Positions 45,938 to 53,587 of a stretch of 64,000 nucleotides of DNA are shown one piece after another (the stretch's first letter is position 1; every line of letters begins with the position of its first letter). The translations under genes were made by a program, and so were the position numbers. The notes beneath the pieces were generated by a model. That model was not told the DNA's origin. It saw nothing but the letters and a program-made list of their open reading frames with translations, and made no database searches. This DNA comes from Variovorax sp. HW608 (GTDB lineage: Bacteria > Pseudomonadota > Gammaproteobacteria > Burkholderiales > Burkholderiaceae_C), in assembly GCF_900090195.1 (NCBI RefSeq), contig NZ_LT607803.1, positions 2,542,001-2,606,000 on the forward strand, in the 5' to 3' direction.

Positions 45938-46245
45938 GCCGATCTGCCGATGGCTCGGACTCATCCCAAGCCGCTCGCTGAACACGCGAGAGAAATGCGC
46001 GGCATCCGAGAACCGAGTTCGAAGGCGAACCGGGAGATGGTGTTGCGCAGCGACGGGTCGACGAGGCGCCTGGCCGCGACCGCGCCGGCGCTTGAGGATG
46101 TGGCTGTTGGGGGTCTGCTGCTGCATGACCACCGCGCCCTCTTGTTCGAGCTCGATGCCGCCCGCCAGCATGCCGGCCAGCGCCGAGCGCGCGATCTCGG
46201 CGATCCCCCGCGTGCAGGCCGGAATTTTGAGACGGGCAGGATACG
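45938..46245 (-). pseudogene. AraC-family regulator remnant (internal deletion and frameshift)
   Basis: Reading leftward, one frame gives IAEIARSALAGMLAGGIELE and then VVMQQQTPNSHILKR, as seen just before AraC DNA-binding domains. A second frame gives ARRLVDPSLRNTISRFAFEL, and the first frame resumes as RFSDAAHFSRVFSERLGMSP, the second AraC helix-turn-helix. About 40 residues of the first helix-turn-helix are missing and at least one frameshift separates the parts. The sensor domain is also absent. It is therefore a decayed gene. It directly follows a truncated MocR start. Confidence 0.75.
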
Positions 46246-46256
46246 TTGCCGGACCT

Positions 46257-46391
46257 TCAGCGCCGTCCTGTCGTATGGCCGGTGTGCGCCCGTTGCAGAC
46301 ATTGGGCCCTCCTGAAAGCGTTCACTCGACCGAAGGTACCCGCGCGAATGCGCTGAGCGATGTTGTCGGCAAGCTTCTCGTAGCGGTTCAT
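46257..46391 (-). pseudogene. MocR/GntR-type regulator remnant (5' end only)
   Basis: A 44-codon frame starting MNRYEKLADNIAQRIRAGTF matches the beginning of MocR-type (GntR helix-turn-helix plus aminotransferase domain) regulators, which usually read RYE-LA--IA-RIR-G. GGGAGATG precedes the ATG. After about 25 residues the similarity weakens, and a stop follows just before the AraC remnant. The rest of the gene is gone, so this is the surviving 5' end. Repeated CTGATACG-type motifs upstream suit a former MocR operator region. Confidence 0.6.
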
Positions 46392-46404
46392 GGGCATCTC
46401 CCTC

Positions 46405-46529
46405 TGATACGGTCGTCCTGGACCGCTCCCGAGATTTCCGTATCAGATGTCGGCGTTCCCCGGAGCGACTACCGGCCTCCTTGCATCTGATACGAATCTT
46501 TTTTAGGTGATCTGGTTCTGTACGTATCA
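46405..46529. promoter_or_regulatory. Cluster of four TGATACG/CGTATCA motifs
   Basis: TGATACG (46405-46411), CGTATCAGATG (46439-46449), CATCTGATACG (46484-46494) and CGTATCA (46523-46529) alternate in orientation upstream of the MocR remnant. The middle two form a perfect 11-base inverted pair. They look like the binding region of the lost MocR-type regulator. No other gene is apparent from 46392 to 46758. Confidence 0.5.
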
Positions 46530-46758
46530 GCCTGGAAGATGAACACTCGACAGGACGATGAGAGTGCTTCTGTGGTGCCGGCGGACTGCTCCGCCTTTCG
46601 ACGGATGTCTTGCGTGCTTCTCGACGCGCCTTGCGGACGCCCATTCAGCTCACCGCAACCGTTTCGTTAGATTGTTTTTCCGTTTCTTTATCGATCTATT
46701 GAGCTATTCGCCGCAATGGGGCATTTCTCCGTCTGTCACCATTAATATCCTTTAAATC

Positions 46759-46995
46759 ATGAATGCAATCCCTATCTCTTTTGTTATTTTCAAGGTTCTC
46801 GTGCTCAGCGTGGGCATGTATTTGGCCGTCAAGTGGCATTACGATCGGGGACAGAAGGAAAAGAATCAAAAGACAGCTGCAGTGGTACTGACATCTATTA
46901 AGGTGGGCGCGGCGTTCGTCGTTTCAGCGTTCCTCATGCTGTTCCTCACCTTTGAATTTTGCAATTGGATGGGTCTGGACCTGGCCATGCGGTGA
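46759..46995 (+). CDS. Small two-helix membrane protein
   Basis: A 78-residue hydrophobic protein with two predicted membrane segments (ISFVIFKVLVLSVGMYLAV and VGAAFVVSAFLMLFLTFEF) separated by a basic loop (KWHYDRGQKEKNQK). I recognise no family. Base composition is clearly more AT-rich than the surrounding core genes, suggesting acquisition by transfer. No strong ribosome-binding site stands before the ATG. Confidence 0.5.
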   Translation: MNAIPISFVIFKVLVLSVGMYLAVKWHYDRGQKEKNQKTAAVVLTSIKVGAAFVVSAFLMLFLTFEFCNWMGLDLAMR

Positions 46996-47084
46996 TTTGG
47001 AAGTTTTCGATCGATAGCCCGGATACAGTGCGACTAGCGGCACGACCCTCTCAGAATGGACCCCGACACGACGCATCTTGATTT

Positions 47085-47279
47085 TCAGGGCTTCCTGCTG
47101 TCCCATCTGGCACCAAAGAACAGGCCAGCCAGGAAGCAAACCGCAATTACCGTCGCGCCGAGTAGAGCGGGCATAGGCACCACAAATCTGTGAATCGAGA
47201 CTGCTGCAATTGCTCCAACGAGGGCACCGAGAAGCGCCCCGAGTGCAATCCTTGGCGACAACAGAAACGATTCAAGCAT
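47085..47279 (-). CDS. Small membrane protein
   Basis: A 64-residue protein with two hydrophobic stretches (IALGALLGALVGAIAAVSIH and ALLGATVIAVCFLAGLFFGA). AGGAG lies six bases before the ATG at 47279, which decides this start over the longer open frame. No family is recognised. It is followed by short AT-richer sequence and faces the small membrane-protein gene at 46759. Confidence 0.55.
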   Translation of the reverse strand: MLESFLLSPRIALGALLGALVGAIAAVSIHRFVVPMPALLGATVIAVCFLAGLFFGARWDSRKP

Positions 47280-47490
47280 CAGTTCTCCTTGCTCCACCCC
47301 AATGTCCGCAGTTGGGCCGGGAACGGTCCTCCGCTCAGTGCCGAGCGACCATCGCCGGAGATCGGGAATCGTACCTAGAGATCTCACCGGCCTCATCTGG
47401 TGGGTGAACGACGGTTCGCGGCGAGCAGGTCGACGGCCGGCCGAGCACCCGCCGGCCCCGCGGCGGCACCGATCCGCTGACCCTCCCCTG

Positions 47491-47518
47491 CCCGCGAGTT
47501 CCAACTCGAATGAGAACC
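47491..47518 (+). repeat. Dispersed repeat, copy A
   Basis: Core CGCGAGTTCCAACTCGAATG followed by AGAACC, preceded by a CCCTCCCCTG tract. It resembles copies at 48587 and 48784. It lies between two genes, just after the 3' end of the methyltransferase gene. Confidence 0.5.
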
Positions 47519-47531
47519 GACACCGACGGCC

Positions 47532-48329
47532 TCACCGTTTTGTGGCCCGTGTCATGAGGAAGTGCTGACGGACCAGGTTGTCCTCGAGATGGCGGCCCAG
47601 GAAGTCCTCCAGCTCCGAGCGGAAGGCCGCAAGCCGGGCCGGATCGTCCTGCAGCGCGGCCACCAGCTTCACCACGGGGCCCGCGGTCTCCTCGAAGGTC
47701 TTGCGGTAGTGCTGCGGACTCAGCGTGGGATAGATCATCACGTCGCGGTCGAAGCGGATGTCGCTCACCGCCTCACCGAGGCGCTGGCGCACGATGTTCG
47801 GGTCGCCCCATTGCGGCGGCGGCGCGGCGCCGGCAGGGGGCGGCACGTACCTGCCCACGAGGGCGAACATGTGTCCCATGAAGTGCTCCGGTGGCCAGGT
47901 CGAGAAGGCGATGGTGCCGCCCGGCTTGAGCACGCGCAGCATCTCCGCGACAGCCACCTCGGGACGCGGCGCGAAGATGTGGCCGAACTGGCTGAGCACC
48001 ACGTCGAAGGCGCCGTCCTCGTAAGGCAGGGCCTCGACGTCGCCTTCCGTGAAGTCGATCTCGACCTGCGCCAGGGCCGCATGGCGCCTGCCGTGCTCGA
48101 TCAGCGCAGGTGAGAGATCGAGAGCGCAGACCTTGGCGCCCTGGCGCGCCGCGGTGAGCGCCGCCACGCCGGTGCCGCAGCCGACGTCCAGCACCCGCTG
48201 CCCAGCGCGAACGCCGGCGTGCTTCACGAGCCGCGCGGCGGGAATGGTGGTCATCGCCTCGAGCGGTGCAAAGAGGGCCCAGCCTTCGCGCTGGACGGAC
48301 TTCAGCTGGGCAAAGGGATCGTCTGCCAT
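47532..48329 (-). CDS. Class I SAM-dependent methyltransferase
   Basis: A 265-residue methyltransferase of the UbiE/Methyltransf_11 type. The SAM motif I is RVLDVGCGTGVAALTAARQG near residue 45, followed by ALDLSPALIEHGRRH, motif post-I GDVEALPYEDGAFDVVLSQF and motif III MLRVLKPGGTIAFSTWPPEH. The ATG at 48329 is chosen for the family-typical MADDPFAQLKSVQ start, with AGGAGA upstream. The target is unknown. It is isolated on the minus strand between repeat copies, and its G/C bias matches core genes. Confidence 0.88.
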   Translation of the reverse strand: MADDPFAQLKSVQREGWALFAPLEAMTTIPAARLVKHAGVRAGQRVLDVGCGTGVAALTAARQGAKVCALDLSPALIEHGRRHAALAQVEIDFTEGDVEALPYEDGAFDVVLSQFGHIFAPRPEVAVAEMLRVLKPGGTIAFSTWPPEHFMGHMFALVGRYVPPPAGAAPPPQWGDPNIVRQRLGEAVSDIRFDRDVMIYPTLSPQHYRKTFEETAGPVVKLVAALQDDPARLAAFRSELEDFLGRHLEDNLVRQHFLMTRATKR

Positions 48330-48586
48330 CGCGTATGTCTCCTTGCTCTGCACTGAAACAGGGCAAGGCAATTCAGGACCCCAGGCGACCAACTGTCAAG
48401 CCCAGTTGCGGCTTCGTGGTGCTCCGGTGTGTGCTCAGCGGACGTCGCGCGGGGGATGCCCGCGCCGTCCAACGCTCCACCGTCCCCTCTCCTCCGCTCT
48501 TGTCGATGGGCATTCGGGCTGGAACCTGACGCCATGGCGGATCAACGGCAAAGGCTCGATTTCATCAGGCGACTTTGAACCCGCTG

Positions 48587-48611
48587 CGCATTCGAGTTGG
48601 AATTCGCGGGT
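48587..48611 (-). repeat. Dispersed repeat, copy B (inverted)
   Basis: The reverse complement reads CCGCGAATTCCAACTCGAAT, nearly identical to copies A and C, in the opposite orientation to copy C 173 bases away. The 48330-48948 region has no convincing gene; copies B and C bound a GC-rich stretch. A weaker fourth relative is visible near 48508-48532. Confidence 0.5.
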
Positions 48612-48783
48612 CAATTTCGCTCGTGATGGAATTCTGGGCATGCCTCCCTCAGGGCGATCGAGCTGCGCGCGGCGGGCGCGGTCGAGCTCGACACCGATTT
48701 TGCGCCTGGTCGTCGAGGAGGACGACGCCGGCGCCGGGCGGCCGGCGCCGCCCAAATCGCCGCCGACTCCCCTCCTCCCCCAG

Positions 48784-48809
48784 CCGCGAATTCCAACTTG
48801 AGTGAGAAG
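48784..48809 (+). repeat. Dispersed repeat, copy C
   Basis: CCGCGAATTCCAACTTGAGT followed by GAGAAG, preceded by a CCCCTCCTCC tract as in copy A. Together copies B and C form an inverted pair around 48612-48783. They may be the terminal repeats of a vanished transposon; multiple terminal repeats of this look occur in IS21-type elements, but no transposase remains. Confidence 0.5.
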
Positions 48810-48948
48810 AATTCCAGAAAACCGACCGGAGCGAGCCTCGAAGTCGTGCGTCATGGCTTGCAGTTGCTCGCCTTCCGTCGCTCCCGGCTCGATGCCGGCG
48901 CCGTCCACGATGCCCTTGACCAGGCGCCCACTGACGCCCTCAGATCCC

Positions 48949-49221
48949 TCACACTCTATGTTCTCGAAGCCTGAGGATGATCATTCCGAAAAAGACTACC
49001 AGCATGATCACCGCCGCCCCGAGAGAGATGCTGAGCGTCTGATCCTGGGCATAGCTGATGTATCTATCGATGCCGTGGTTGCTTATGGCCACGGTGTGAG
49101 TTTCGTCCGGAGTCGCTGTCCCGAGGGAAAAGTACTTCCTGAAGAGATAGATGTGGAAAAGAGCGAGTGCCGGTCCAGCACAGGCCAGCGCAAACTTTCC
49201 AACTCCGAGGAATTTCTTCAT
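48949..49221 (-). CDS. Small two-helix membrane protein
   Basis: A 90-residue protein with two hydrophobic segments (VGKFALACAGPALALFHIYL and LGAAVIMLVVFFGMIILRL) enclosing a polar, probably periplasmic loop (GTATPDETHTVAISNHGIDR). AAGG stands several bases before the ATG at 49221, which is preferred to the longer open frame. No family is recognised. It is one of several orphan small membrane proteins in this region. Confidence 0.55.
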   Translation of the reverse strand: MKKFLGVGKFALACAGPALALFHIYLFRKYFSLGTATPDETHTVAISNHGIDRYISYAQDQTLSISLGAAVIMLVVFFGMIILRLREHRV

Positions 49222-49459
49222 TTCGCTACCTTCCCTGGGCAGCCGCAGGATTGGGCGCCTCCGAACAAAGTCACGCCCGTGTGCGTGATGCGCCCGCATA
49301 TCCGGCAACGCCGGCTCCTCCGCCAATGGTCAAGCCATCGCCTTCCTACGGGTCGATTGCGAGAACGTCCCCAAAGGTAACGCCGGCGGTGGGTGGATCG
49401 ACTCCGTTTACTGCGCGCGCCGGGCTGACTGTTTTGGCAGAAGTGGCCTCAAGCGCTGG

Positions 49460-49705
49460 TCACGCGAACTTTTCCAGCCTCTCACGTATGGCTGGCCAAG
49501 TCTCCTTGAGAAAGTCGTGCGCAGCTTTGGTTCGCAGCGACTGCTCATGCAGCAATGCATCAATTGACTGCACATGCGCCTTCGTCTTTGTAGCAACTGA
49601 CTTGCTGATCAAGTGCATGGCTATATCAAATTCATTTATGGCTTGCGCTTCATCATCGCTAACACCGGGGGTTTTCCCCAGTCGTGAAACACATCTTCGT
49701 GCCAT
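49460..49705 (-). CDS. Downstream frame of a probable frameshifted gene (hypothetical, helical)
   Basis: An 81-codon frame (MARRCVSRLGKTPGVSDDEA onward) whose main part is a plausible helical protein: EFDIAMHLISKSVATKTKAH and LRTKAAHDFLKETWPAIRER. It overlaps the 82-residue gene at 49636-49884 by 70 bases in the -1 frame. It may be reached by -1 slippage at GGGGAAAA (49672-49679), giving a 141-residue fusion. It may instead be a separate gene with its own ATG, or the result of a one-base indel. No ribosome-binding site is evident before its own ATG, which favours fusion. Confidence 0.5.
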   Translation of the reverse strand: MARRCVSRLGKTPGVSDDEAQAINEFDIAMHLISKSVATKTKAHVQSIDALLHEQSLRTKAAHDFLKETWPAIRERLEKFA

Positions 49706-49884
49706 AAGCGAAGTATTCCTAGCACGGTATTGCCGAGCTTCTTTGAAGCCTCATCGAATTCATCGGAAATCACTTCTCCAATTTCGAGCTCAAAAATCGC
49801 ACGCGGCTTATCTTCCGATGGCAGTTTTTTCGAGAAGAACAATGTGCCGTTCTGAACGTAAATGGCAAGGTACGGTTCATTCAT
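49636..49884 (-). CDS. Hypothetical protein, zero-frame product of a possible frameshift gene
   Basis: An 82-residue protein (MNEPYLAIYVQNGTLFFSKK...) that I do not recognise. It appears to be a beta-rich start followed by an acidic helical part (EIGEVISDEFDEASKKLGNT). Its ATG overlaps the stop of a 42-codon upstream frame (ATGA), and GGGAG lies close before it. At codons 70-71 it crosses G GGA AAA, a canonical -1 slippery heptamer, and stops 11 codons later. Composition is AT-richer than core genes. Confidence 0.55.
   Translation of the reverse strand: MNEPYLAIYVQNGTLFFSKKLPSEDKPRAIFELEIGEVISDEFDEASKKLGNTVLGILRLWHEDVFHDWGKPPVLAMMKRKP
49672..49678 (-). promoter_or_regulatory. Candidate -1 ribosomal frameshift site
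   Basis: On the minus strand, in the zero frame of the 82-residue gene, the sequence reads G GGA AAA. This fits the X_XXY_YYZ rule and is close to the GGGAAAG site of phage lambda genes G/GT. Slipping back one base continues into the 49460 frame. No stimulatory pseudoknot or upstream Shine-Dalgarno element was identified. Confidence 0.4.
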
Positions 49885-50009
49885 TCATTTCTCCCGTAGG
49901 CATTTGGCGTAATGTTCTTTTGCATTTGCCAAACAAATTGCTTGCGCTCGTTTTCCGTATCCAGCACGGGCCACGAGGCATTCAGCCTCATCACGTTGAA
50001 GTTGATCAT
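49881..50009 (-). CDS. Small ORF coupled to the frameshift gene
   Basis: A 42-codon frame (MINFNVMRLNASWPVLDTEN...) ending at a TGA that overlaps the next ATG by four bases, as in translationally coupled genes. The frame is open for another 20 codons upstream of its ATG, so it could also be the 3' remnant of a longer gene. No recognisable domain and only a weak ribosome-binding site. Confidence 0.3.
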   Translation of the reverse strand: MINFNVMRLNASWPVLDTENERKQFVWQMQKNITPNAYGRNE

Positions 50010-50206
50010 CGCATTCTTTCTCGCGTGATCGCCCCGATTACGAGCATCCCGATAGCGAGATCGTCACGTCCTCGCTCCCGAAGCCCTCGATCGGAACATT
50101 TGCGCCACTGAAATCCCGAATGCCGTCGACGCCGCCCGATCTCGCTCCACGCTTGACCCCGTATAGCCTCACGCGGGACCATCCCGGCTCCCGAAAGGAG
50201 GCTCAA

Positions 50207-50702
50207 ATGCGTACTCGGTATGTCTGTCGGCTCGCGTTCCTGGGCGCTGCTTCTGCATTTTTCGTACTGCCTGCTTCGGTCAGCGCGGCGGACGCGGGCG
50301 ACCCGATGATGGTCACTCCCGGCGCTATCAAATGGGGCGACGCGCCGCCCTCGATTCCCAAGGGCGCCAAGCTGGCGGTCCTGATGGGCGACCCAAGCAA
50401 GGAAGGCCCGTTCGTCATGCGCCTGAAGACACCGGCGAACTACAAGATCGCGCCGCATACACACACGCAGGCAGAGCAGATCACGGTGCTGTCCGGCACG
50501 TTGATCCTGGGCATGGGCGAGAAGATCGACAAGGCGCACGAAAGCGCGCTGCCCGGCCGGGGGCTTCCACATGCTCGCGGGCAAGACGCCGCACTACGCC
50601 ATGTCGAAGGTGCCGACGGTGATCCAGGTGAGCGGCAACGGACCCTTCGACATCAACTACCTGAATCCGGCGGACAACCCGGACAAGTCGGCCAAGCAAT
50701 AG
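50207..50702 (+). pseudogene. Exported cupin-domain protein gene with one-base insertion
   Basis: A cupin protein with signal peptide (residues 1-27, LPASVSAAD), AAGGAGG five bases before the ATG, and the cupin motif 1 region NYKIAPHTHTQAEQITVLSG near residue 85. After LGMGEKIDKAHESALP the frame breaks. One extra base within 50552-50556 (CCCGGCC) shifts it, and reading from 50556 gives the expected AGGFHMLAGKTPHYAMSKVP second half, ending DKSAKQ-stop at 50702. The intact product would be about 164 residues. A recent mutation or a sequencing error are both possible. Confidence 0.75.
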
Positions 50703-51142
50703 CCGCGCCGACGGCAACCTGGCCGCCCCTCGGCTGTCGGCCAAGTCGGGGATCAGGCCGCCCGCCCTGCTTGCCGTGAGCAGCGCTGTCCGCGCTGCGC
50801 GGGTCGCAAGCAAATTCCCCTACCATGGCCGGTTCGCGCCCAAAGCGGAAGCCCGGTGGCTCAATCTGCCCGCCGGGAACGTCGCGCGCTCGGCCTCGGG
50901 ATCTCGGCCTGCGACCCACAACTAGCGACATTCGACGCCGGCCCCTGGTGCCCGTGAGCCGACCCTCGCGTCGTGTTCTCTAGCACGGCGTCGATGCGAA
51001 CAGGTGCGGATTCGGGCGCGGTTGACGCCCTCCCGTTCGACGTAAGGCAGCTCGCGGTCACCCATCGCTGTTTGGTGAAGGCCCCATGATGTTCGAACCT
51101 CTTTAACATTGGTTCTGTCGAAATGGCCACCGGAGAAAAGTC
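50703..51142. other. Intergenic stretch without a recognised gene
   Basis: No coding frame with a believable start and composition was found in these 440 bases, nor a hairpin or repeat worth naming. Its 3' end holds the ribosome-binding GGAG for the gene at 51143. Confidence 0.5.
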
Positions 51143-52291
51143 ATGTTCCTCCTGGATGCGGTATTACGCAGTGCGAAGCTCTTGCTTGCATGGTCATTGC
51201 TTAGTGCTGTCTTCGGCTGCCAGGCGGCGACGGGATCCTTGGTCGACCTGGAACAGCGTCTCAAAGACATCCTTGATGGCGGCGTGAGTACCGCAAGCCG
51301 CCGAGACGAGGCAGTGGCGGTATTGCGCGCAATGAATCAGATTGCGATTACAGCCTCGGAAACCGATGCGGCCGGCGCGATCGAGCAGTGCCTGAGAGCC
51401 AGCATAACTAAATCAGCGGGGGATATAGTCGCGAGCGAAGCAAGAATCGTACTTTCTGGGATTGGCTATGGCGACGCGGCCTTGACAGCGTACTCAAACG
51501 CAATAGTGACTATCCGTGAGTCCGAAGCTCGGACACAAGCTGCCTCCATTGTCGAGGAGAAGAGTCGCGGCTCCCGAGAAAAGCTACCAATAGCCATCAT
51601 TGCAGAAGTATTTCGAGGAACTGCGATCGATGCCGCGCCGTTACCTTCGCGCCCAGCACCGTGGTTCTACCCGTTGTCGAAAATCGTCGCATCGCAGCCA
51701 ATTGGTGGGAACCCACTCATTGAGGTTGCTATGTTGGATGTGATTCGTTCGTCAGTAAACGTAGAGGTACTCGGATGGATTGGGGTAAACGGCGTTTTAC
51801 TGCCTCCTACGTTTGACCTAGAAACTATGGTCGACATGGCAAACGACAACGCGATGGCTTTCAATCAGGCGGTCGCTAAGGTAGGCAGATCGTGTAACGT
51901 TTGCTCTCCGTCCCTCGAGCTTCCTTCGGTGAGATTTGGGATCGCGACGAGTGTTCTAATGAACAACATGCGACCGGGCGCCGAGGGAAAGAGCCTATGG
52001 GATCGAATTCCAGATGGAAATCCGGCAGTCAAGCAATCGCAGAGAGGCAAAATTCTTAACCTCGCCATCATGATGCTTGAAGATCGGCGACAATGGTACC
52101 CTGTATGGCGTGCTGCTAAAGGGTTCAACACGTTTATGACGTTGAGTGAGACGGAGCTTGTTCCCTTCGTTAGGCGCATTGCTGCCGACCCCGACGCGTC
52201 AGCCTTAAAACCGGCAATAAGCAGATTCATTTCAGTCACCTTGGTAGGCGAGCGTGCGCTTTGGGAACAAATTTACAACTCGATTCCTTGA
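51143..52291 (+). CDS. Hypothetical exported protein, probably lipoprotein
   Basis: A 382-residue protein that I do not recognise. The N-terminus has a hydrophobic signal (LLAWSLLSAVFGCQAATGS) with a possible lipobox cysteine near residue 26, so it may be tethered to a membrane. The rest looks mostly helical, with no known motif. GGAG lies seven bases before the ATG. Codon usage is clearly AT-richer than the core genes, suggesting horizontal acquisition. It stands alone, with a 165-base inverted-repeat element immediately downstream. Confidence 0.65.
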   Translation: MFLLDAVLRSAKLLLAWSLLSAVFGCQAATGSLVDLEQRLKDILDGGVSTASRRDEAVAVLRAMNQIAITASETDAAGAIEQCLRASITKSAGDIVASEARIVLSGIGYGDAALTAYSNAIVTIRESEARTQAASIVEEKSRGSREKLPIAIIAEVFRGTAIDAAPLPSRPAPWFYPLSKIVASQPIGGNPLIEVAMLDVIRSSVNVEVLGWIGVNGVLLPPTFDLETMVDMANDNAMAFNQAVAKVGRSCNVCSPSLELPSVRFGIATSVLMNNMRPGAEGKSLWDRIPDGNPAVKQSQRGKILNLAIMMLEDRRQWYPVWRAAKGFNTFMTLSETELVPFVRRIAADPDASALKPAISRFISVTLVGERALWEQIYNSIP

Positions 52292-52300
52292 GTGGATGCA

Positions 52301-52465
52301 TTAGCAGACTGTTGAAATACCGTTTTCGAGGTTCTCCCTCAGTGCATTCCATTTATTCCACGCCCTCCCCGGTGAATCCATGCATAGGCGGCGGAAAGGA
52401 AGAACGTGTGATAGTCTGAATGCATGTGGTCTACCCACGGAAATGGTATTTCAACAGCGTGTTAA
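52301..52465. mobile_element. MITE-like element with about 31-base terminal inverted repeats
   Basis: Left end 52301-52331 and right end 52435-52465 are inverted repeats. The inner 23 bases agree at 20 positions (CTGTTGAAATACC shared exactly), and the outer part agrees more weakly. The 100-base interior has no gene. Size and structure fit a non-autonomous miniature element or the collapsed remains of an insertion sequence. No clear target-site duplication was found. Confidence 0.55.
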
Positions 52466-52706
52466 GTCTCCTGGGCATACCGATTGGAGGTCGACGTACC
52501 TACCAATCCGACTGCTCAGCCACTGCCTCCACTGCTAAGCGCACCTTGCTAGGCACGCACTCAAATGGATAGAGCGCCTTGGCCTTGGTGTTCGCTCCAC
52601 ACCGGTGCGATGCCGAGACCGGTGCCTCCAACTCTGTGAAGCAGAAAAGTGACCGTCAGGAGAGCTTACCGTCGCGAGCGACTGGAATTGGCCCGGATGC
52701 GGCCCA

Positions 52707-53018
52707 TCAGCCTGACCCGACCATTGTCGCGATCCACATGCAAAGCACTGCGACGGCAACTAGCGTCGCGGCCAGCAATATGCGGCTCAGCCAGACAGTC
52801 GGGCGCCGGGCGCCAGGCGCGTAGTCGACAACGCTAAGCATTCGACTGCCGGCAAATTCGATAGCAAAGCTCACTGGTAGAGCGCCAATGAACAGCAAAG
52901 CCCATCCAACGGAAGTCGTCGGCCAGCGGGGCGTTCCCGAAAGCCAAAATACGACGAAGCCGGCGCTGAGGCCGGCGTATATGACGACTGCACCAAGGAC
53001 TTTTCGAGCCTGGATCAT
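52707..53018 (-). CDS. Small multi-pass membrane protein
   Basis: A 103-residue protein with three hydrophobic segments (VLGAVVIYAGLSAGFVVFWL, WALLFIGALPVSFAIEFAG, ILLAATLVAVAVLCMWIATM). The ATG at 53018 has GGAG ten bases upstream; one at 53027 is possible. No family is recognised. It is a single gene on the minus strand, 58 bases downstream of the cupin-like hypothetical gene. Confidence 0.55.
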   Translation of the reverse strand: MIQARKVLGAVVIYAGLSAGFVVFWLSGTPRWPTTSVGWALLFIGALPVSFAIEFAGSRMLSVVDYAPGARRPTVWLSRILLAATLVAVAVLCMWIATMVGSG

Positions 53019-53076
53019 GGTCTGCATTCTCCACCTTGGTCTGTTGCCCGAGTGACTCCTGTTGGCCGGGTGCCGA

Positions 53077-53505
53077 CTAACGCGGCGACGACCATCGGAC
53101 CGTGAGTATGCACGCCGGCTGGACGCCGAAGGCGCGATGAAACAGGCCCGGGCCCCATATGACAAAGTCACCATGGCGGCGCAAGGTGTGCGGAACGATG
53201 CCCTGTGGCGCGAAGTCGGCGCTCATTGAGAACTCAATCCTGAATTCGCTGGTTGGACTCACCAGGACCGACATCGTCCGCCCGTCGCTCAAAGGCTTGG
53301 ATTCGCCGTTCGGATTTCCCGCTGGGTGAGAGAACCACTTGACGCAAAGACCACTAGCGAGCTCCTCGGCTGGCACATGCCGCAGGTGGGCCGGTGGGTT
53401 CCTGGTCCAATCGCTGAATCCGACAAACCAACCCGTTCCGTTGGTGTCCAACTCGCCGGCGTTGCCGAACTCGACGTTCTGCGCGAGAAGCTGCTTCGAT
53501 TGCAT
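53077..53505 (-). CDS. Hypothetical cupin-like protein
   Basis: A 142-residue protein with a conserved-looking body: ELDTNGTGWFVGFSDWTRNP near residue 17, LCVKWFSHPAGNPNGESKPL, then HTLRRHGDFVIWGPGLFHRA near the C-terminus. I recall similar uncharacterised proteins annotated as cupin-like or hypothetical in many proteobacteria; no reaction is known. The ATG at 53505 gives that family's usual start (MQSKQLLAQNVEFGNAGELD). It lies 82 bases downstream of the hydrolase-cyclase gene on the same strand. Confidence 0.65.
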   Translation of the reverse strand: MQSKQLLAQNVEFGNAGELDTNGTGWFVGFSDWTRNPPAHLRHVPAEELASGLCVKWFSHPAGNPNGESKPLSDGRTMSVLVSPTSEFRIEFSMSADFAPQGIVPHTLRRHGDFVIWGPGLFHRAFGVQPACILTVRWSSPR

Positions 53506-53587
53506 GCGGAATTCTGCCCTCGAATTGACCGACCGCTCGCTGCCCTTCTGCCTCGGTGCCGACTGACCGCTCGTGGCGCGATCTCGG

